Shown here: in pieces, positions 33,018 through 43,900 of the stretch
How positions within the stretch are numbered: the first letter of the stretch is position 1
Layout of the letters: each line of letters begins with the position of its first letter
Assembly: GCA_022827265.1 (NCBI GenBank)
Contig: JAJDTF010000006.1
Span: 1-55,253, forward strand
Direction: 5' to 3'
DNA length: 55,253 nucleotides
Origin: Acidimicrobiia bacterium
GTDB taxonomy: Bacteria > Actinomycetota > Acidimicrobiia > Acidimicrobiales > Poriferisodalaceae
The notes under the pieces: model-generated
Databases searched by the model: none
Told to the model about the DNA's origin: nothing
The model's input: only the letters and a program-made list of their open reading frames with translations
Made by a program: the position numbers and the translations under genes

Positions 33018-33730
33018 TGGGCTACCTCGACGGCTTCAAGGTCACGTTCGGCAAGCTCTTCGGCGAGCGGGTCACCACCGAGTACCCCCAGGAGAAGCGG
33101 CCGAAGCCGCCCCGCTTCCATGGGCGTCACGTGCTCAACCGCTACCCCGACGGCATGGAGAAGTGCATCGGGTGCGAGCTGTGCGCGGGTGTCTGCCCGG
33201 CCCGGTGCATCTACGTGCGCGGCGCCGACAACCCGCCCGGGGACCCGGTGTCGCCGGGGGAGCGCTTCGGCTACGTCTACGAGATCAACTACCTGCGCTG
33301 CATCCACTGCGACCTGTGCGTGGAAGCCTGCCCGACCGAGGCCATCACCGAGACGAAGGTCTTCGAGTTCAGCTTCCCCACTCGACGAGACGCCATCTAC
33401 ACGAAGGACGAGTTGCTGACCGACGACGACGGACGGCCCCGGCGCCAGCCGTGGGAGCTGTGGCACGAAGGCGACGACGAGCACACTTCGGGCTGGATGC
33501 GGGCCACCTCGCCGTCAGGCCAGCCCGACTACGAGGGCCGCGTCGGCTGGAGCGGCGAGCTGGGCTACGGCGTGCGAGCGCCAGAGCAGGGCCAGCACGC
33601 CGACTACGACGGCACCGAAGACGAGCCGCCCGACCTCGACGAGCACGGCCATGCGCCTGAGAGGCTGAGCCGCATGGCGAAGCCGGGGCCCGAGCGGCCC
33701 GTGAGCGAAGCGAACAAGAGCGGGAAATGA
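33017..33730 (+). CDS. nuoI: NADH-quinone oxidoreductase subunit I
   Basis: 237 residues from ATG 33017. The TYKY-type subunit with clusters N6a and N6b: [15 protein letters not shown] and [32 protein letters not shown] follows. Most NuoI proteins end soon after this point; here about 60 more residues follow. The final about 22 (beginning [11 protein letters not shown], ending EANKSGK) are encoded entirely by copy 2 of the 68-bp dispersed repeat. Confidence 0.95.
   Translation: MGYLDGFKVTFGKLFGERVTTEYPQEKRPKPPRFHGRHVLNRYPDGMEKCIGCELCAGVCPARCIYVRGADNPPGDPVSPGERFGYVYEINYLRCIHCDLCVEACPTEAITETKVFEFSFPTRRDAIYTKDELLTDDDGRPRRQPWELWHEGDDEHTSGWMRATSPSGQPDYEGRVGWSGELGYGVRAPEQGQHADYDGTEDEPPDLDEHGHAPERLSRMAKPGPERPVSEANKSGK
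33660..33727 (+). repeat. 68-bp dispersed repeat, copy 2, inside the 3' end of nuoI
   Basis: 64 of 68 bases equal copy 1 at 23701-23768. Here it is in-frame and encodes the last residues of NuoI, so the element has supplied a new C-terminus. It ends one base before the nuoI stop codon. Confidence 0.9.
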
Positions 33731-33792
33731 TGGCGACGCGACGAGAAGGTGAGCCAATCTGCGCCTGCTCTCATGTAGGAGATCATCACTGA
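33730..33792 (+). other. coupled mini-ORF at the nuoI-nuoJ junction (20 codons)
   Basis: ATG 33730 overlaps the nuoI stop (TGATG) and TGA 33790-33792 overlaps the nuoJ ATG (TGATG). The peptide begins MATRREGEP and ends SHVGDHH. It contains GTAGGAGAT, an SD-like site about 10 bp before the nuoJ ATG. No clear duplicate of neighbouring DNA. Confidence 0.42.
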
Positions 33793-34454
33793 TGGTCGAA
33801 GTGGTGGTGTTTGCGGTGGCCGGTGCTGCATGTCTCGCCGGCGCGGTCGGCGTGGTGCTGTCGCGCAATCCGGTGCACGCTGCGCTCATGCTGGTGATGA
33901 CGCTGTTCGGCATAGCGGTGCTGTTCGTCGCGCTGCAGGCTCACTTCATCGCTGCGGTGCAGGTCATCGTGTACGCCGGCGCCATCGTGGTGCTGTTCCT
34001 GTTCGTCATCATGCTCCTCGGCGTGGATCGGGCGGCCGAGCTGTCGTTGGGCGCCTTGCCGGCCCAGCGGTGGACCGCGGCTGCATTCGGCATCGGCGGT
34101 GCCGCAGTGCTGGTCTGGCTCGTCGCCGCCGTTGACCGGATCTTTCAGGGTCTTCCGTCGTATTGCGCTGAGGAAGCGGCCAAGCTCGGGCGCGAGGCGC
34201 CGTCAGCTGTCTGCGCTTCGCTGCAGGAAGCCGGCGCGCTCGGCAGTGAGTCCGCGCCGACGGCGACGAACTATCTGATTGACGTGAGCGCGATCGCCCG
34301 GTCGCTGTTCTCCGACTACGTGTATGCGTTCGAGCTGACCTCGCTGCTGCTCATCGTGGCGGTCATCGGCACGGTGATCTTGGCGCGACGCAGTGGGTAC
34401 GGCGAATCAGCGCCTGCCGAGAGCGGCGAGACGCCGCAGGAGGCACGCCCGTGA
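33792..34454 (+). CDS. nuoJ: NADH-quinone oxidoreductase subunit J
   Basis: 220 residues from ATG 33792. Five-helix membrane subunit. LSRNPVHAALMLVMTLFGIA and VQVIVYAGAIVVLFLFVIML are the conserved helices; the latter contains the pi-bulge region of helix 3. A periplasmic Cys-containing loop (SYCAEE, AVCASL) lies between helices 4 and 5. Overlaps nuoK by 4 bp. Confidence 0.94.
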   Translation: MVEVVVFAVAGAACLAGAVGVVLSRNPVHAALMLVMTLFGIAVLFVALQAHFIAAVQVIVYAGAIVVLFLFVIMLLGVDRAAELSLGALPAQRWTAAAFGIGGAAVLVWLVAAVDRIFQGLPSYCAEEAAKLGREAPSAVCASLQEAGALGSESAPTATNYLIDVSAIARSLFSDYVYAFELTSLLLIVAVIGTVILARRSGYGESAPAESGETPQEARP

Positions 34455-34765
34455 GCGGCCTCGAGGTGACCACCGGCTGGTACCTGACGCTCGGGGCGAT
34501 GCTGTTCCTCATCGGCGGCACGGGCCTGCTGGTGCGGCGCAACCCGCTGATCATGCTCATGTGCGTCGAGCTGATGCTCAACGGCGTCAATCTCAGCTTC
34601 ATTGCCTTCGCCGACCGCTTCGGCGATGTGCACGGGCACACGGTGGTGCTGTTCGTGCTGGTCGTCGCGGCGGCCGAGGTGGTGGTGGGTCTCGGACTGG
34701 TGGTGGCGGTGCTGCGTGCCTCGCCCCGGGCGACAGCGGACGATCTGTCGGCCCTGAAGGGCTGA
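34451..34765 (+). CDS. nuoK: NADH-quinone oxidoreductase subunit K
   Basis: 104 residues from GTG 34451. Three-helix proton-channel subunit. The two buried Glu residues are in LMCVELMLNGVNL and VVAAAEVVVGLGL. Normal length. A 94-bp gap follows before nuoL. Confidence 0.95.
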   Translation: MSGLEVTTGWYLTLGAMLFLIGGTGLLVRRNPLIMLMCVELMLNGVNLSFIAFADRFGDVHGHTVVLFVLVVAAAEVVVGLGLVVAVLRASPRATADDLSALKG

Positions 34766-34859
34766 GGCCGGGGGTAGCAGGCAGTGGTCGAACCTCGAAG
34801 AGCACGACTTCTGGCGCTGTCAGGGCTTCGCCCGGCGACCGGTGCAGGGAGCTGAGTCG

Positions 34860-36767
34860 ATGGTGGAGTTCGTGTGGCTTATCCCCGCGCTGCCCCTCGC
34901 CGGGTTCGCGGTGCTGCTGCTGGCCGGTCCGCGCCTGGGCGAGCCCCGCGCCGGCTGGCTGGCCACGGCGGCCAGCGCCGGATCGTTCCTGTTCACGCTT
35001 GTCACGTTCGGCGGGCTGCTCGGGCTCGAGTCGGTCGACGCAGGCGGTGCCGGTGGGCACGGCGGGCGCTGGTTCGTCTCGACGCTGTTCGAGTGGATGC
35101 CGATCGGCGGCCTCGAGGTCGACGCTGCGCTGCTGGTGGACCCGCTGTCGATGACGATGGCGCTGTTCGTGACCGGTGTCGGCACGCTCATCCACCTGTA
35201 CTCGGTCGGCTACATGCACGGCGACCCGAAGTACTCCAAGTTCTTCCTGTATCTCAACCTGTTCCTGTTCTCGATGCTCATGCTGGTGCTGGGCAACAAT
35301 CTCGTGGTCACCTTCCTGGGCTGGGAGGGTGTCGGCACCTGCTCGTACCTGCTCATCTCGTTCTGGCACGAGCGGCCCACCGCGGCCACCGCCGGCAAGA
35401 AGGCCTTCGTCACCAACCGCATCGGCGACTTCGGCTTCATGATCGCCACGTTCCTGCTGTGGACCACGCTCGGCACGGTGTCCTACGCCGGGCTGGCAGC
35501 AGGGGCACCGGCGCTGGCTACCGGCACCGCCACCGCCGTATCGCTCTTGCTGCTGCTCGCCGCCGCGGGCAAGTCAGCCCAGCTGCCGCTGTACGTGTGG
35601 CTGCCCGATGCCATGGAGGGGCCCACGCCGGTCTCGGCCATGGTGCACGCGGCCACGATGGTGACCGCCGGCGTGTACCTGCTGGTGCGACTCAACCCGG
35701 TGCTGGACGCGTCAGAGGGGGCGCTGCTGGTCATTGCCATCGTCGGTGCTGCCACGGCTCTGTTCGCGGCGCTCGCCGCGGTGGCACAGCACGACATCAA
35801 GAAGGTGCTCGCGTACTCCACGGTCAGCCAGCTCGGCTACATGTTCCTCGCAATCGGCTCGGGTGCATATGTGGCGGCGATCTTCCACGTCATCACCCAT
35901 GCGTTCTTCAAGGGCCTGCTGTTCCTCGGCGCCGGCTCGGTCATCCACGGTCTCGGCGACGAGCAGGACATGCGCCGGATGGGTGCGCTGCGCGCGGTCA
36001 TGCCCGTCACCGCCGTCACGTTCATCGTGGGTTGGCTGGCGATTGCCGGCGTGCCGCCGCTGTCGGGCTTCTGGTCGAAGGACGAGATCCTGCTGGCCGC
36101 GTGGGAACAGCCCGACATCGGGCGGCTGCTGTGGATTGTGGGCTTGGTCACCGCCCTGCTCACCGCCTACTACATGAGCCGCCAGACCTTCTTGGTGTTC
36201 TTCGGCGGTCAGCGGTGGGATGACAGCGCGCACCCGCACGAGTCGCCTGCCACGATGACCCTGCCGCTGGTGGTGCTGGCCGGAGCAGCAGCCATCGGCG
36301 GAGTCATGAACCTGCCACTGGTGGCTGACTGGCTGGTGCTCGAGCACTTCTTGGAGCCGGTGCTGGCCCACCCGCATCACTTCACATCAGGAACCGGTAC
36401 GAAGCTAGGGCTGGCGCTGCTGGCCGTGGTGGCAGCGCTCGGCGGTATCGCGTTCGCGATCTTGGCGTGGTTGAAGGCGCGCATCCCCACCGACAAGCTC
36501 GAACCGGCGCTGCTCGAGAACGTCTTCTACTTCGACTCGACTGTCTCCAACTTCGTGGGCGGCCCCGGCACCAAGGCATTTGAGGCCGCAGCCACGGCCG
36601 ACCGGCGCTTCGTCGACGGCGCCGTCAATGGCGTCGCGCGTCTGGTGCGCATGCTGGGAGAAGCCGTGCGGCCGCTGCAGTCGGGTTACCTGCGGCACTA
36701 TGCATCGGGTGTTGCCGTCGGTGCGATCATCCTGGTCGTCTGGCTCGCGCTGCGGGGTGTCTCCTAG
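34860..36767 (+). CDS. nuoL: NADH-quinone oxidoreductase subunit L
   Basis: 635 residues from ATG 34860 (a GTG at 34842 is in frame but less well placed; CAGGGAG lies about 9 bp upstream of the ATG). Antiporter-like proton pump. FLGWEGVGTCSYLLI carries the key Glu of helix 5, SAQLPLYVWLPDAMEGPTPV the key Lys and proline-broken helix, and KKVLAYSTVSQLGYM the following Lys helix. The long lateral helix region is near the C-terminus. Confidence 0.95.
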   Translation: MVEFVWLIPALPLAGFAVLLLAGPRLGEPRAGWLATAASAGSFLFTLVTFGGLLGLESVDAGGAGGHGGRWFVSTLFEWMPIGGLEVDAALLVDPLSMTMALFVTGVGTLIHLYSVGYMHGDPKYSKFFLYLNLFLFSMLMLVLGNNLVVTFLGWEGVGTCSYLLISFWHERPTAATAGKKAFVTNRIGDFGFMIATFLLWTTLGTVSYAGLAAGAPALATGTATAVSLLLLLAAAGKSAQLPLYVWLPDAMEGPTPVSAMVHAATMVTAGVYLLVRLNPVLDASEGALLVIAIVGAATALFAALAAVAQHDIKKVLAYSTVSQLGYMFLAIGSGAYVAAIFHVITHAFFKGLLFLGAGSVIHGLGDEQDMRRMGALRAVMPVTAVTFIVGWLAIAGVPPLSGFWSKDEILLAAWEQPDIGRLLWIVGLVTALLTAYYMSRQTFLVFFGGQRWDDSAHPHESPATMTLPLVVLAGAAAIGGVMNLPLVADWLVLEHFLEPVLAHPHHFTSGTGTKLGLALLAVVAALGGIAFAILAWLKARIPTDKLEPALLENVFYFDSTVSNFVGGPGTKAFEAAATADRRFVDGAVNGVARLVRMLGEAVRPLQSGYLRHYASGVAVGAIILVVWLALRGVS

Positions 36768-36769
36768 CC

Positions 36770-38361
<1,592 letters not shown>

Positions 38362-38362
<1 letters not shown>

Positions 38363-39984
38363 TGGGCCAGGTCGAGATCGCTTTCGAGGCCCCAGCCGTC
38401 GATTGGTGGGTGCTCACCCCGCAGATCATCCTCGTCGGCGCAGCGCTCGGGCTGCTGCTGGTGGCCTCGCTGGCGCCTCGTGCGCTGCCCGGATGGGTGT
38501 CCACGATTACTTCGATCGCCACCGGCGCCGCGGCAGCCATCGTGGCCGCTGTCCAGTGGGCTGCCCGGGACCTCGCACCGCGGCCCACCCTGAACGGGGC
38601 CTTCGTGAGCGACGGCTTCAGCCTGCTGCTCACCGTGTTGGTGGGCGCCGGCGTGGTCATGACGGCGCTGGTCGCGCATTCGGCCCTCGACCGCTATGAC
38701 ATGGCACCGCCGGAGTTCGCGGCGCTGCTGCTGGCCTCTGCTGCGGGAGCGGTGGTCATGGCCGGTGCGAATGACCTCATCGTGCTGTTCTTGGGCCTCG
38801 AGTCGCTGTCGATCGCCCTGTACGTGCTGATCGCGCTGGCGGGGCGGCGAGCCTCGGCACGCGAGTCGGCCATGAAGTACTTCGTGCTGGGGGCATTCAG
38901 CTCAGCGTTCTTCCTCTACGGCATCGCGCTGGTGTACGGGTCCACTGGCAGCACCAACCTCAGCGGGATCGGCGGCTTCCTCTTCGGATCGATCAGGGAA
39001 ACCGACTACCTGCTGCTCGTCGGCATCGCATTGCTGCTGGTCGGCTTGGGCTTCAAGGTGGCCGCCGTGCCGTTCCATTTCTGGGCGCCCGACGTGTACG
39101 AGGGCGCTCCCAGCCCGGTCACCGGCTACTTGGCGTCGATCGCCAAGGCGGCCGGCTTCGCCGCGCTGGCGCGGGTGCTGTACGTGGCTGTCGCAGAGCA
39201 GAGCACCGCGTGGGCGCCGATCCTGGTCGGGCTGGCGTTCGCGACGCTCGGCGTCGGCGCGGTCATGGCGATCTGCCAGAACGACGTGAAGCGCATGCTG
39301 GCCTACAGCTCGATCAGTCACGCAGGCTTCGTGCTGGTCGGCCTCTCCGCGGTCGTCGGCAGCGGCGAGAGCGCGCAATGGCTCGTGAGGGTTGCTGGCG
39401 AGGCGTCTCGCGTCGTGACATACGGCTCCGCGGGCGGCGGTGACGCTGTCTCGGCGGCCGTCTTCTACTTGGTCGCCTACTCGTTCATGGCACTGGGCAG
39501 TTTCGCCGTGCTGTCGGTGGTCGGTGCCGAGCTTCGATCGCCGGAACCCGATGCGAGCACTCACGCCTTCAGCCGGTACGGCGGTCTTGCACGTCGTCGC
39601 CCAGTCCTGGCGCTCGCGTTCACCGTGCTGCTGCTCGCGCAGGCCGGCATTCCGTTTACATCCGGCTTCTGGGCCAAGGTTGAGGTCATCCGGGCCTCCA
39701 TCGGCGCCGAGGGCTACGTACTCGCCGCAGTCGCCATGGTCACGGCGGTGGTGAGCGCGTTCGCCTACCTGCGGGTCGTGCTGGCCATGTACGCCCCGGA
39801 AGGATCGGCCGACGGCGACCTCCGTGCCCCGGCCGCACGAGCGGGCCGGCCACGCTGGGGCGGCCTGCCCCTGACATCGGTGTTCGCGATCAGCCTCGCG
39901 GTCGCCGTAACGGCCGTTGTCGGCGTATTCCCTCAAACGCTCCTTGAATGGAGCCGGGAAGCCGTCCTGTCCATCGTCCCGTAG
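38362..39984 (+). CDS. nuoN: NADH-quinone oxidoreductase subunit N
   Basis: 540 residues from ATG 38362. Third antiporter-like pump. LFLGLESLSIALYVLIAL carries the key Glu, GFKVAAVPFHFWAPDVYEGAPSP the Lys and broken helix, and KRMLAYSSISHAGF follows. Last gene of the first cluster. The DNA from 39985 changes to AT-rich. Confidence 0.95.
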
Positions 39985-40010
39985 CCCCAAACCGCCCGCC
40001 TTCTTTGCAT

Positions 40011-40052
40011 AACTTTGAACGAAGATTCAAAGTTCTCGTAAGTTTCGAAACT
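40011..40052. promoter_or_regulatory. AT-rich leader with two palindromes upstream of the restriction-modification gene
   Basis: AACTTTGAA (40011-40019) and TTCAAAGTT (40026-40034) form a 9-bp inverted repeat with a 6-bp spacer; 7 bp later AGTTTCGAAACT (40041-40052) is a perfect 12-bp palindrome. The segment is far more AT-rich than its surroundings. It lies between nuoN and a DNA-methyltransferase gene, so it may be an operator/promoter controlling that gene. The rest of 39985-40252 has no supported gene. Confidence 0.5.
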
Positions 40053-40252
40053 CTGAATTCGGGCGTTCCTGCCTCGGCGCCGAGGTTGCAGAGTGGGCGA
40101 TTGCGTGCGCTCGTGGACGCATCGTGCGGCGCGCCGACGGGTGGCAGCGTCATCGACACGCGGCTCATCGCTCCGTAGAGTGGGCGGCGAGTTCTCTGAA
40201 GCAACCAAGACGCACAGTTCGCAGGCCCTCCAGAACGAGCGGGGATGCTTCG

Positions 40253-43200
40253 ATGCCCGAAGGAAAGCTCCACGAGCACGACTTCAACGCCGCGCTTGCC
40301 GAGGCGATGAAGCGGATGCACGCGGACGATCGCGTCATCTTCAGCCACGAGCGCGTCGGCGTGCTCAGGCCCGTCTCCGGCGGCGGCTCGCGCCGCGTGG
40401 ACGTGTTGGTGAGGGCCAAGAATCTCTTGCCGGTCGCTGTCGAGGTCGAATACGACCGCCCGGGCGCCAAGCCAGACCGCGATGCCGAGGCACGGCTGGG
40501 CCTCGAATTCGTCGGCGACGGTCGGGTGATCTCCTCGGCGATCTCGGTGCTCGCGCCCCCGCTGGCTGAGCAGTGGACCGATCACGAAGACGCCGTGAGC
40601 CGCCTCGTCGGCGGAGCGCAACTGCAGTACGCCGTCCTCTCTCGGTCAGAAGATGCGGGGGCGCCGGGCCGCTGGCCTCGGGCGGGCTGGCTCACCGGCA
40701 CGGCGCAGTCGCTGGCCGAGCTTGCCGTCATGGTCTCGGTTCCGCCGGGTCAGCTGGAGCTGGTTGCCGCCGATGCTGCCGACAAGATGCGCGGCATTTC
40801 AGAAGACCTCGCCGCGGACCTCAGCGACGACGCCAAGCTCCGGCTGGCGGCTGCGATGGGGCGGCCGTCGGGCTCGGACAGCCTCAACGTGGTCGGCGTG
40901 GTGTGGCTGAATGCGTTCCTGTTCCAGGATCGGATCGCGCAGGCGCACCCCGACGTGCCGGAGCGTTCGGAGGCAGCGCCGGACTTTGACCCGATTCCCG
41001 AGTTGGTCGGAAAGGCCTGGCAGGCGATTCGCAGGATCGACTACCGATCAGTGTTCGACCCCGCGGAGGCTGCTCTGCGAATCGTCTATCGAGATCTCGG
41101 AACGGCCCGCACCGCTCGATTGCTGGGGCGGGCGGCACTCATCGCTGGCCGTGTCGAATCGGGCGTGCTCGGTGTATTCGACATCGGCGGCGAGCTGTTC
41201 CAGCGCCTCATCTCGGACAGGTCCGAGGCAGCGAGCTATTACACCCGACCAGAAGTCGCGGAGTTCCTCGCCCACATCACGGTCAACGACAGCGTCCGGC
41301 TGCCGCGCTCAGCCCGCGCGGTGGCGCTGGGCGAGCCGGATCACTTGGGCGAGGTCTTCCGCATCGCCGACTTCGCCTGCGGCACGGGGACGCTGCTGCG
41401 GGCCGCGTACCGCCGAGTCCGCGTGCTTGCACGAGCTGCAGGAGCGCGGCCGGAAGGCCTGGCTGCGTTGCATGCGCACTTGATGGAGGAAGGCTTCTGC
41501 GGCGTCGACATCTCGCCGATAGCGGCCCACCTGACTGCATCGAGCCTCTCGAACATCGAGCCCGCCGCCGACTACCGCCACACCAACATCGGCGTCGCGC
41601 AGGCATGCGGGCCGACGGGCGCAACCGGCTCGGTCGAGTACTTGGAGACCGACTATCTCGCCGACCTCTTCGGTTATGAGGCGTCGTCGACAGGGTCGGC
41701 ACCTCGCGCTGGCGCGGCTGCGGACGCACGAGGCCTCTACGCCCCCAAGGAGCGCTTCGACATCGTGATGATGAACCCGCCGTACTCGCGTTCACGCGGC
41801 GGCCAGGCCCTCTTCGACATTGCTGGGGCGACCGAAGCCGAACGCAAGCGCGCCCAGAAGCGCGCTCAAGCCTTGGTGCGTGACACGCCTGCCGATCTCA
41901 AGGCAGGGCTTGCAGCGGTGTTCTGTGAACTCGCGCGCCGAAAGCTCAGCCCTGGCGGGCGAGTGGGCATGGTGCTCCCCATCACGGCCGCTGCTTCTCC
42001 CGCGTGGGCAGGCATTCGAGCCATGTTCGAGACACACTTCGACGACCTCTTGCTCGTGGCATTTCCCGGCGCGACACGCGGCGGAGACAAGACGCTCTCG
42101 GCCGACACCGCCATGGGCGAGATGATCATCGCTGGCACCAAGCGGTCCGAGCCTCGGGTCGGCCTCTCCGAAGCCGACATCATGACGGTGGCGCTCGATG
42201 AGCCCTTCGGCAGCATTGCCGTCGCCGCCGAGACAGGACGTTCTGTCGACGCTGCGCTGCGCGGCCGGGAGGAACAGCAGGCGGGCAACGTCACCATCGG
42301 AACGGCGGTGACCGGCCGCTGGACCATGCTGCCCGCCGCCGAGGGCGGGCCATGGGCGGCAGTAGGGGCGGCGAGCTTCGGCGCCGTCACCGTTGCCGAA
42401 CGGCTCACGCGGCGCGGCGAGTTCATGCCCCTTGACGCGCACGAGCCCGCTTGCCACATCGCCATGACCACAATCGGCGAGCAGTTCGAGTTGGGCCCGA
42501 CGCACCATCGCATCGGCCATGTCGCCGACAACGAATCAATCGGCGCATTCGAGCTGTGGCCGATCACTGACGATCAGGTGCGACCCGACACCTCGTTGTG
42601 GGCATCCGATGCCGCGGCTCAGACCACATTGACCGTTGAGCCCACGCACTACGGCCTTGCTGTCGGCCCACGACTGAATGCGGCGCGTGACAAGGCACTC
42701 GCGTCGCTGCAACGCAAGCTGTCTCGCACGAATGGCGGCCAGCCCAGCGACGCAGCCACCGCCGGGGCCCAAGCAGAAGCCGAGGCCGCCGAACGCGCCC
42801 GTTCGCAGAGCGCACTCGACGAGATGCGCCGCTGCCGGTCCACGCTCTTCTACCAGCGCGGCATCTTCTGGCCGTCTCAGGTGGCCCTTGCCGCGGTCAC
42901 CGACAAGCCTGTCATGGGGGGACGGGCTTGGTGCGCGCTCTTGCACGACGATCCGATCATCCGCTTCGGCTTCGTGATCTGGGCGAACTCGACGCTCGGG
43001 ATGGTCGTGCACTGGTCACGGGCCCAACGCCAGCAGCATGGCCGCAGCAGTGCGCAACTGGAAGGCATCCGGCATATGCCGTGCCCGGATTTCAACGAGA
43101 CCGCGACCTACGCCGCAGCCCGCGAACTGCTCGAGACCGAGCCAGAGCTCCTGCGCACGACGCTCATGCCCGCACGCGACGCCTACCGCGACCCTGCCCG

Positions 43201-43327
43201 CACAGCGCTGGACGAAGCAGCAGCTCGCTTGCTCGGAATCCCCGACTCAACGTCTCTGCGCGACCTCGCCCGCAACTGGTGCTGCGAGCCCTCCGTCCAC
43301 GACGGAACGCCACCGGTGTTCGAGTGA
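40253..43327 (+). CDS. large single-chain DNA methyltransferase, probable type IIG restriction-modification enzyme
   Basis: 1024 residues from ATG 40253 (MPEGKLHEHDFN); the frame is open 43 codons further upstream but that part is Arg-rich noise. N-terminal part: RRVDVLV (Asp50) and VAVEVEY (Glu64, Glu66) fit a PD-(D/E)xK nuclease core in which the usual Lys is Glu. Then a helical connector, SAM-binding motif I ADFACGTGTLLRAAY (about residue 372) and catalytic motif IV MMNPPYSR (about residue 507), typical of N6-adenine methyltransferases. The about 450-residue C-terminal part would recognise DNA. Size and order fit type IIG enzymes. Alternatively an orphan methyltransferase of a defence system. 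No helicase or separate nuclease is adjacent. Confidence 0.75.
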   Translation: MPEGKLHEHDFNAALAEAMKRMHADDRVIFSHERVGVLRPVSGGGSRRVDVLVRAKNLLPVAVEVEYDRPGAKPDRDAEARLGLEFVGDGRVISSAISVLAPPLAEQWTDHEDAVSRLVGGAQLQYAVLSRSEDAGAPGRWPRAGWLTGTAQSLAELAVMVSVPPGQLELVAADAADKMRGISEDLAADLSDDAKLRLAAAMGRPSGSDSLNVVGVVWLNAFLFQDRIAQAHPDVPERSEAAPDFDPIPELVGKAWQAIRRIDYRSVFDPAEAALRIVYRDLGTARTARLLGRAALIAGRVESGVLGVFDIGGELFQRLISDRSEAASYYTRPEVAEFLAHITVNDSVRLPRSARAVALGEPDHLGEVFRIADFACGTGTLLRAAYRRVRVLARAAGARPEGLAALHAHLMEEGFCGVDISPIAAHLTASSLSNIEPAADYRHTNIGVAQACGPTGATGSVEYLETDYLADLFGYEASSTGSAPRAGAAADARGLYAPKERFDIVMMNPPYSRSRGGQALFDIAGATEAERKRAQKRAQALVRDTPADLKAGLAAVFCELARRKLSPGGRVGMVLPITAAASPAWAGIRAMFETHFDDLLLVAFPGATRGGDKTLSADTAMGEMIIAGTKRSEPRVGLSEADIMTVALDEPFGSIAVAAETGRSVDAALRGREEQQAGNVTIGTAVTGRWTMLPAAEGGPWAAVGAASFGAVTVAERLTRRGEFMPLDAHEPACHIAMTTIGEQFELGPTHHRIGHVADNESIGAFELWPITDDQVRPDTSLWASDAAAQTTLTVEPTHYGLAVGPRLNAARDKALASLQRKLSRTNGGQPSDAATAGAQAEAEAAERARSQSALDEMRRCRSTLFYQRGIFWPSQVALAAVTDKPVMGGRAWCALLHDDPIIRFGFVIWANSTLGMVVHWSRAQRQQHGRSSAQLEGIRHMPCPDFNETATYAAARELLETEPELLRTTLMPARDAYRDPARTALDEAAARLLGIPDSTSLRDLARNWCCEPSVHDGTPPVFE

Positions 43328-43514
43328 TCGCTGCGAAGGGCAGCCTTCGGCAGTCGCCAACTGCTTTGGAACGGCCAGTGCGGAGCGATCTTCGAGGGCG
43401 CATCCAGCGCACGTAATCTGGTGTTGCAGCCAGCCTCGCCGTTCTGCATCAACGAACGGTCTGGGCTTTGCAGATTCGGCGCAGGGTGGCGCGAAGTCGC
43501 TAGCGTTGCGGTCC

Positions 43515-43880
43515 GTGTCCGACCTCTTGCGGAGCTATCTGACCGTCGCAATCTTCGGCGCAGCGGCAGTCTTGATGGCCTTCACGATGTTCGGAGTCGC
43601 ACGGGTCCTGCGGCCGCAGCGACCGACGCCCCAGAAGCTCATCGCATACGAGAGCGGCGTCGATCCGGTCGGCAGCGACTGGACCCAGAGCCAGATCCGC
43701 TACTACGTCTTCGCGGTGCTCTTCGTGCTGTTCGACGTGGAGGCCGTGTTCATCTTTCCGTGGGCGACGCGGCTCGAGGTCTATGCCCTGTTCGGCCTGG
43801 TCGAGATGGCGATCTTCATCTTCATCCTGGTGCTGGGCCTGTTCTACGCATGGCGCAAGGGCGTCCTGCGCTGGGTGTGA
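43515..43880 (+). CDS. nuoA: second-cluster NADH-quinone oxidoreductase subunit A
   Basis: 121 residues from GTG 43515, the standard NuoA length. IAYESGVDPVGS, QIRYYVFAVLFVLFDVEAVFIFPWA and the third helix are clear. The usual Cys of the 'YECG' motif is replaced by Ser here (YESG), unlike the first-cluster copy. The 187 bp after the methyltransferase gene (43328-43514) contain no gene and presumably hold the promoter of this operon. Confidence 0.93.
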   Translation: MSDLLRSYLTVAIFGAAAVLMAFTMFGVARVLRPQRPTPQKLIAYESGVDPVGSDWTQSQIRYYVFAVLFVLFDVEAVFIFPWATRLEVYALFGLVEMAIFIFILVLGLFYAWRKGVLRWV

Positions 43881-43900
43881 GGGGCTGAGGGAATTCTGCG

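Noticed and set aside
34784-34855. 23-codon ORF in the nuoK-nuoL gap of cluster 1
   Set aside because: Does not overlap the nuoK stop or the nuoL start, so it lacks the double-overlap architecture; could be chance.
40020-40034. LexA-type SOS box in the AT-rich leader of the methyltransferase gene
   Set aside because: GAAC and GTTC elements are present but with the wrong spacing for the actinobacterial LexA box.
40124-40252. 43-codon upstream extension of the methyltransferase
   Set aside because: Arg/His-rich low-quality sequence; the ATG at 40253 begins the protein-like sequence.
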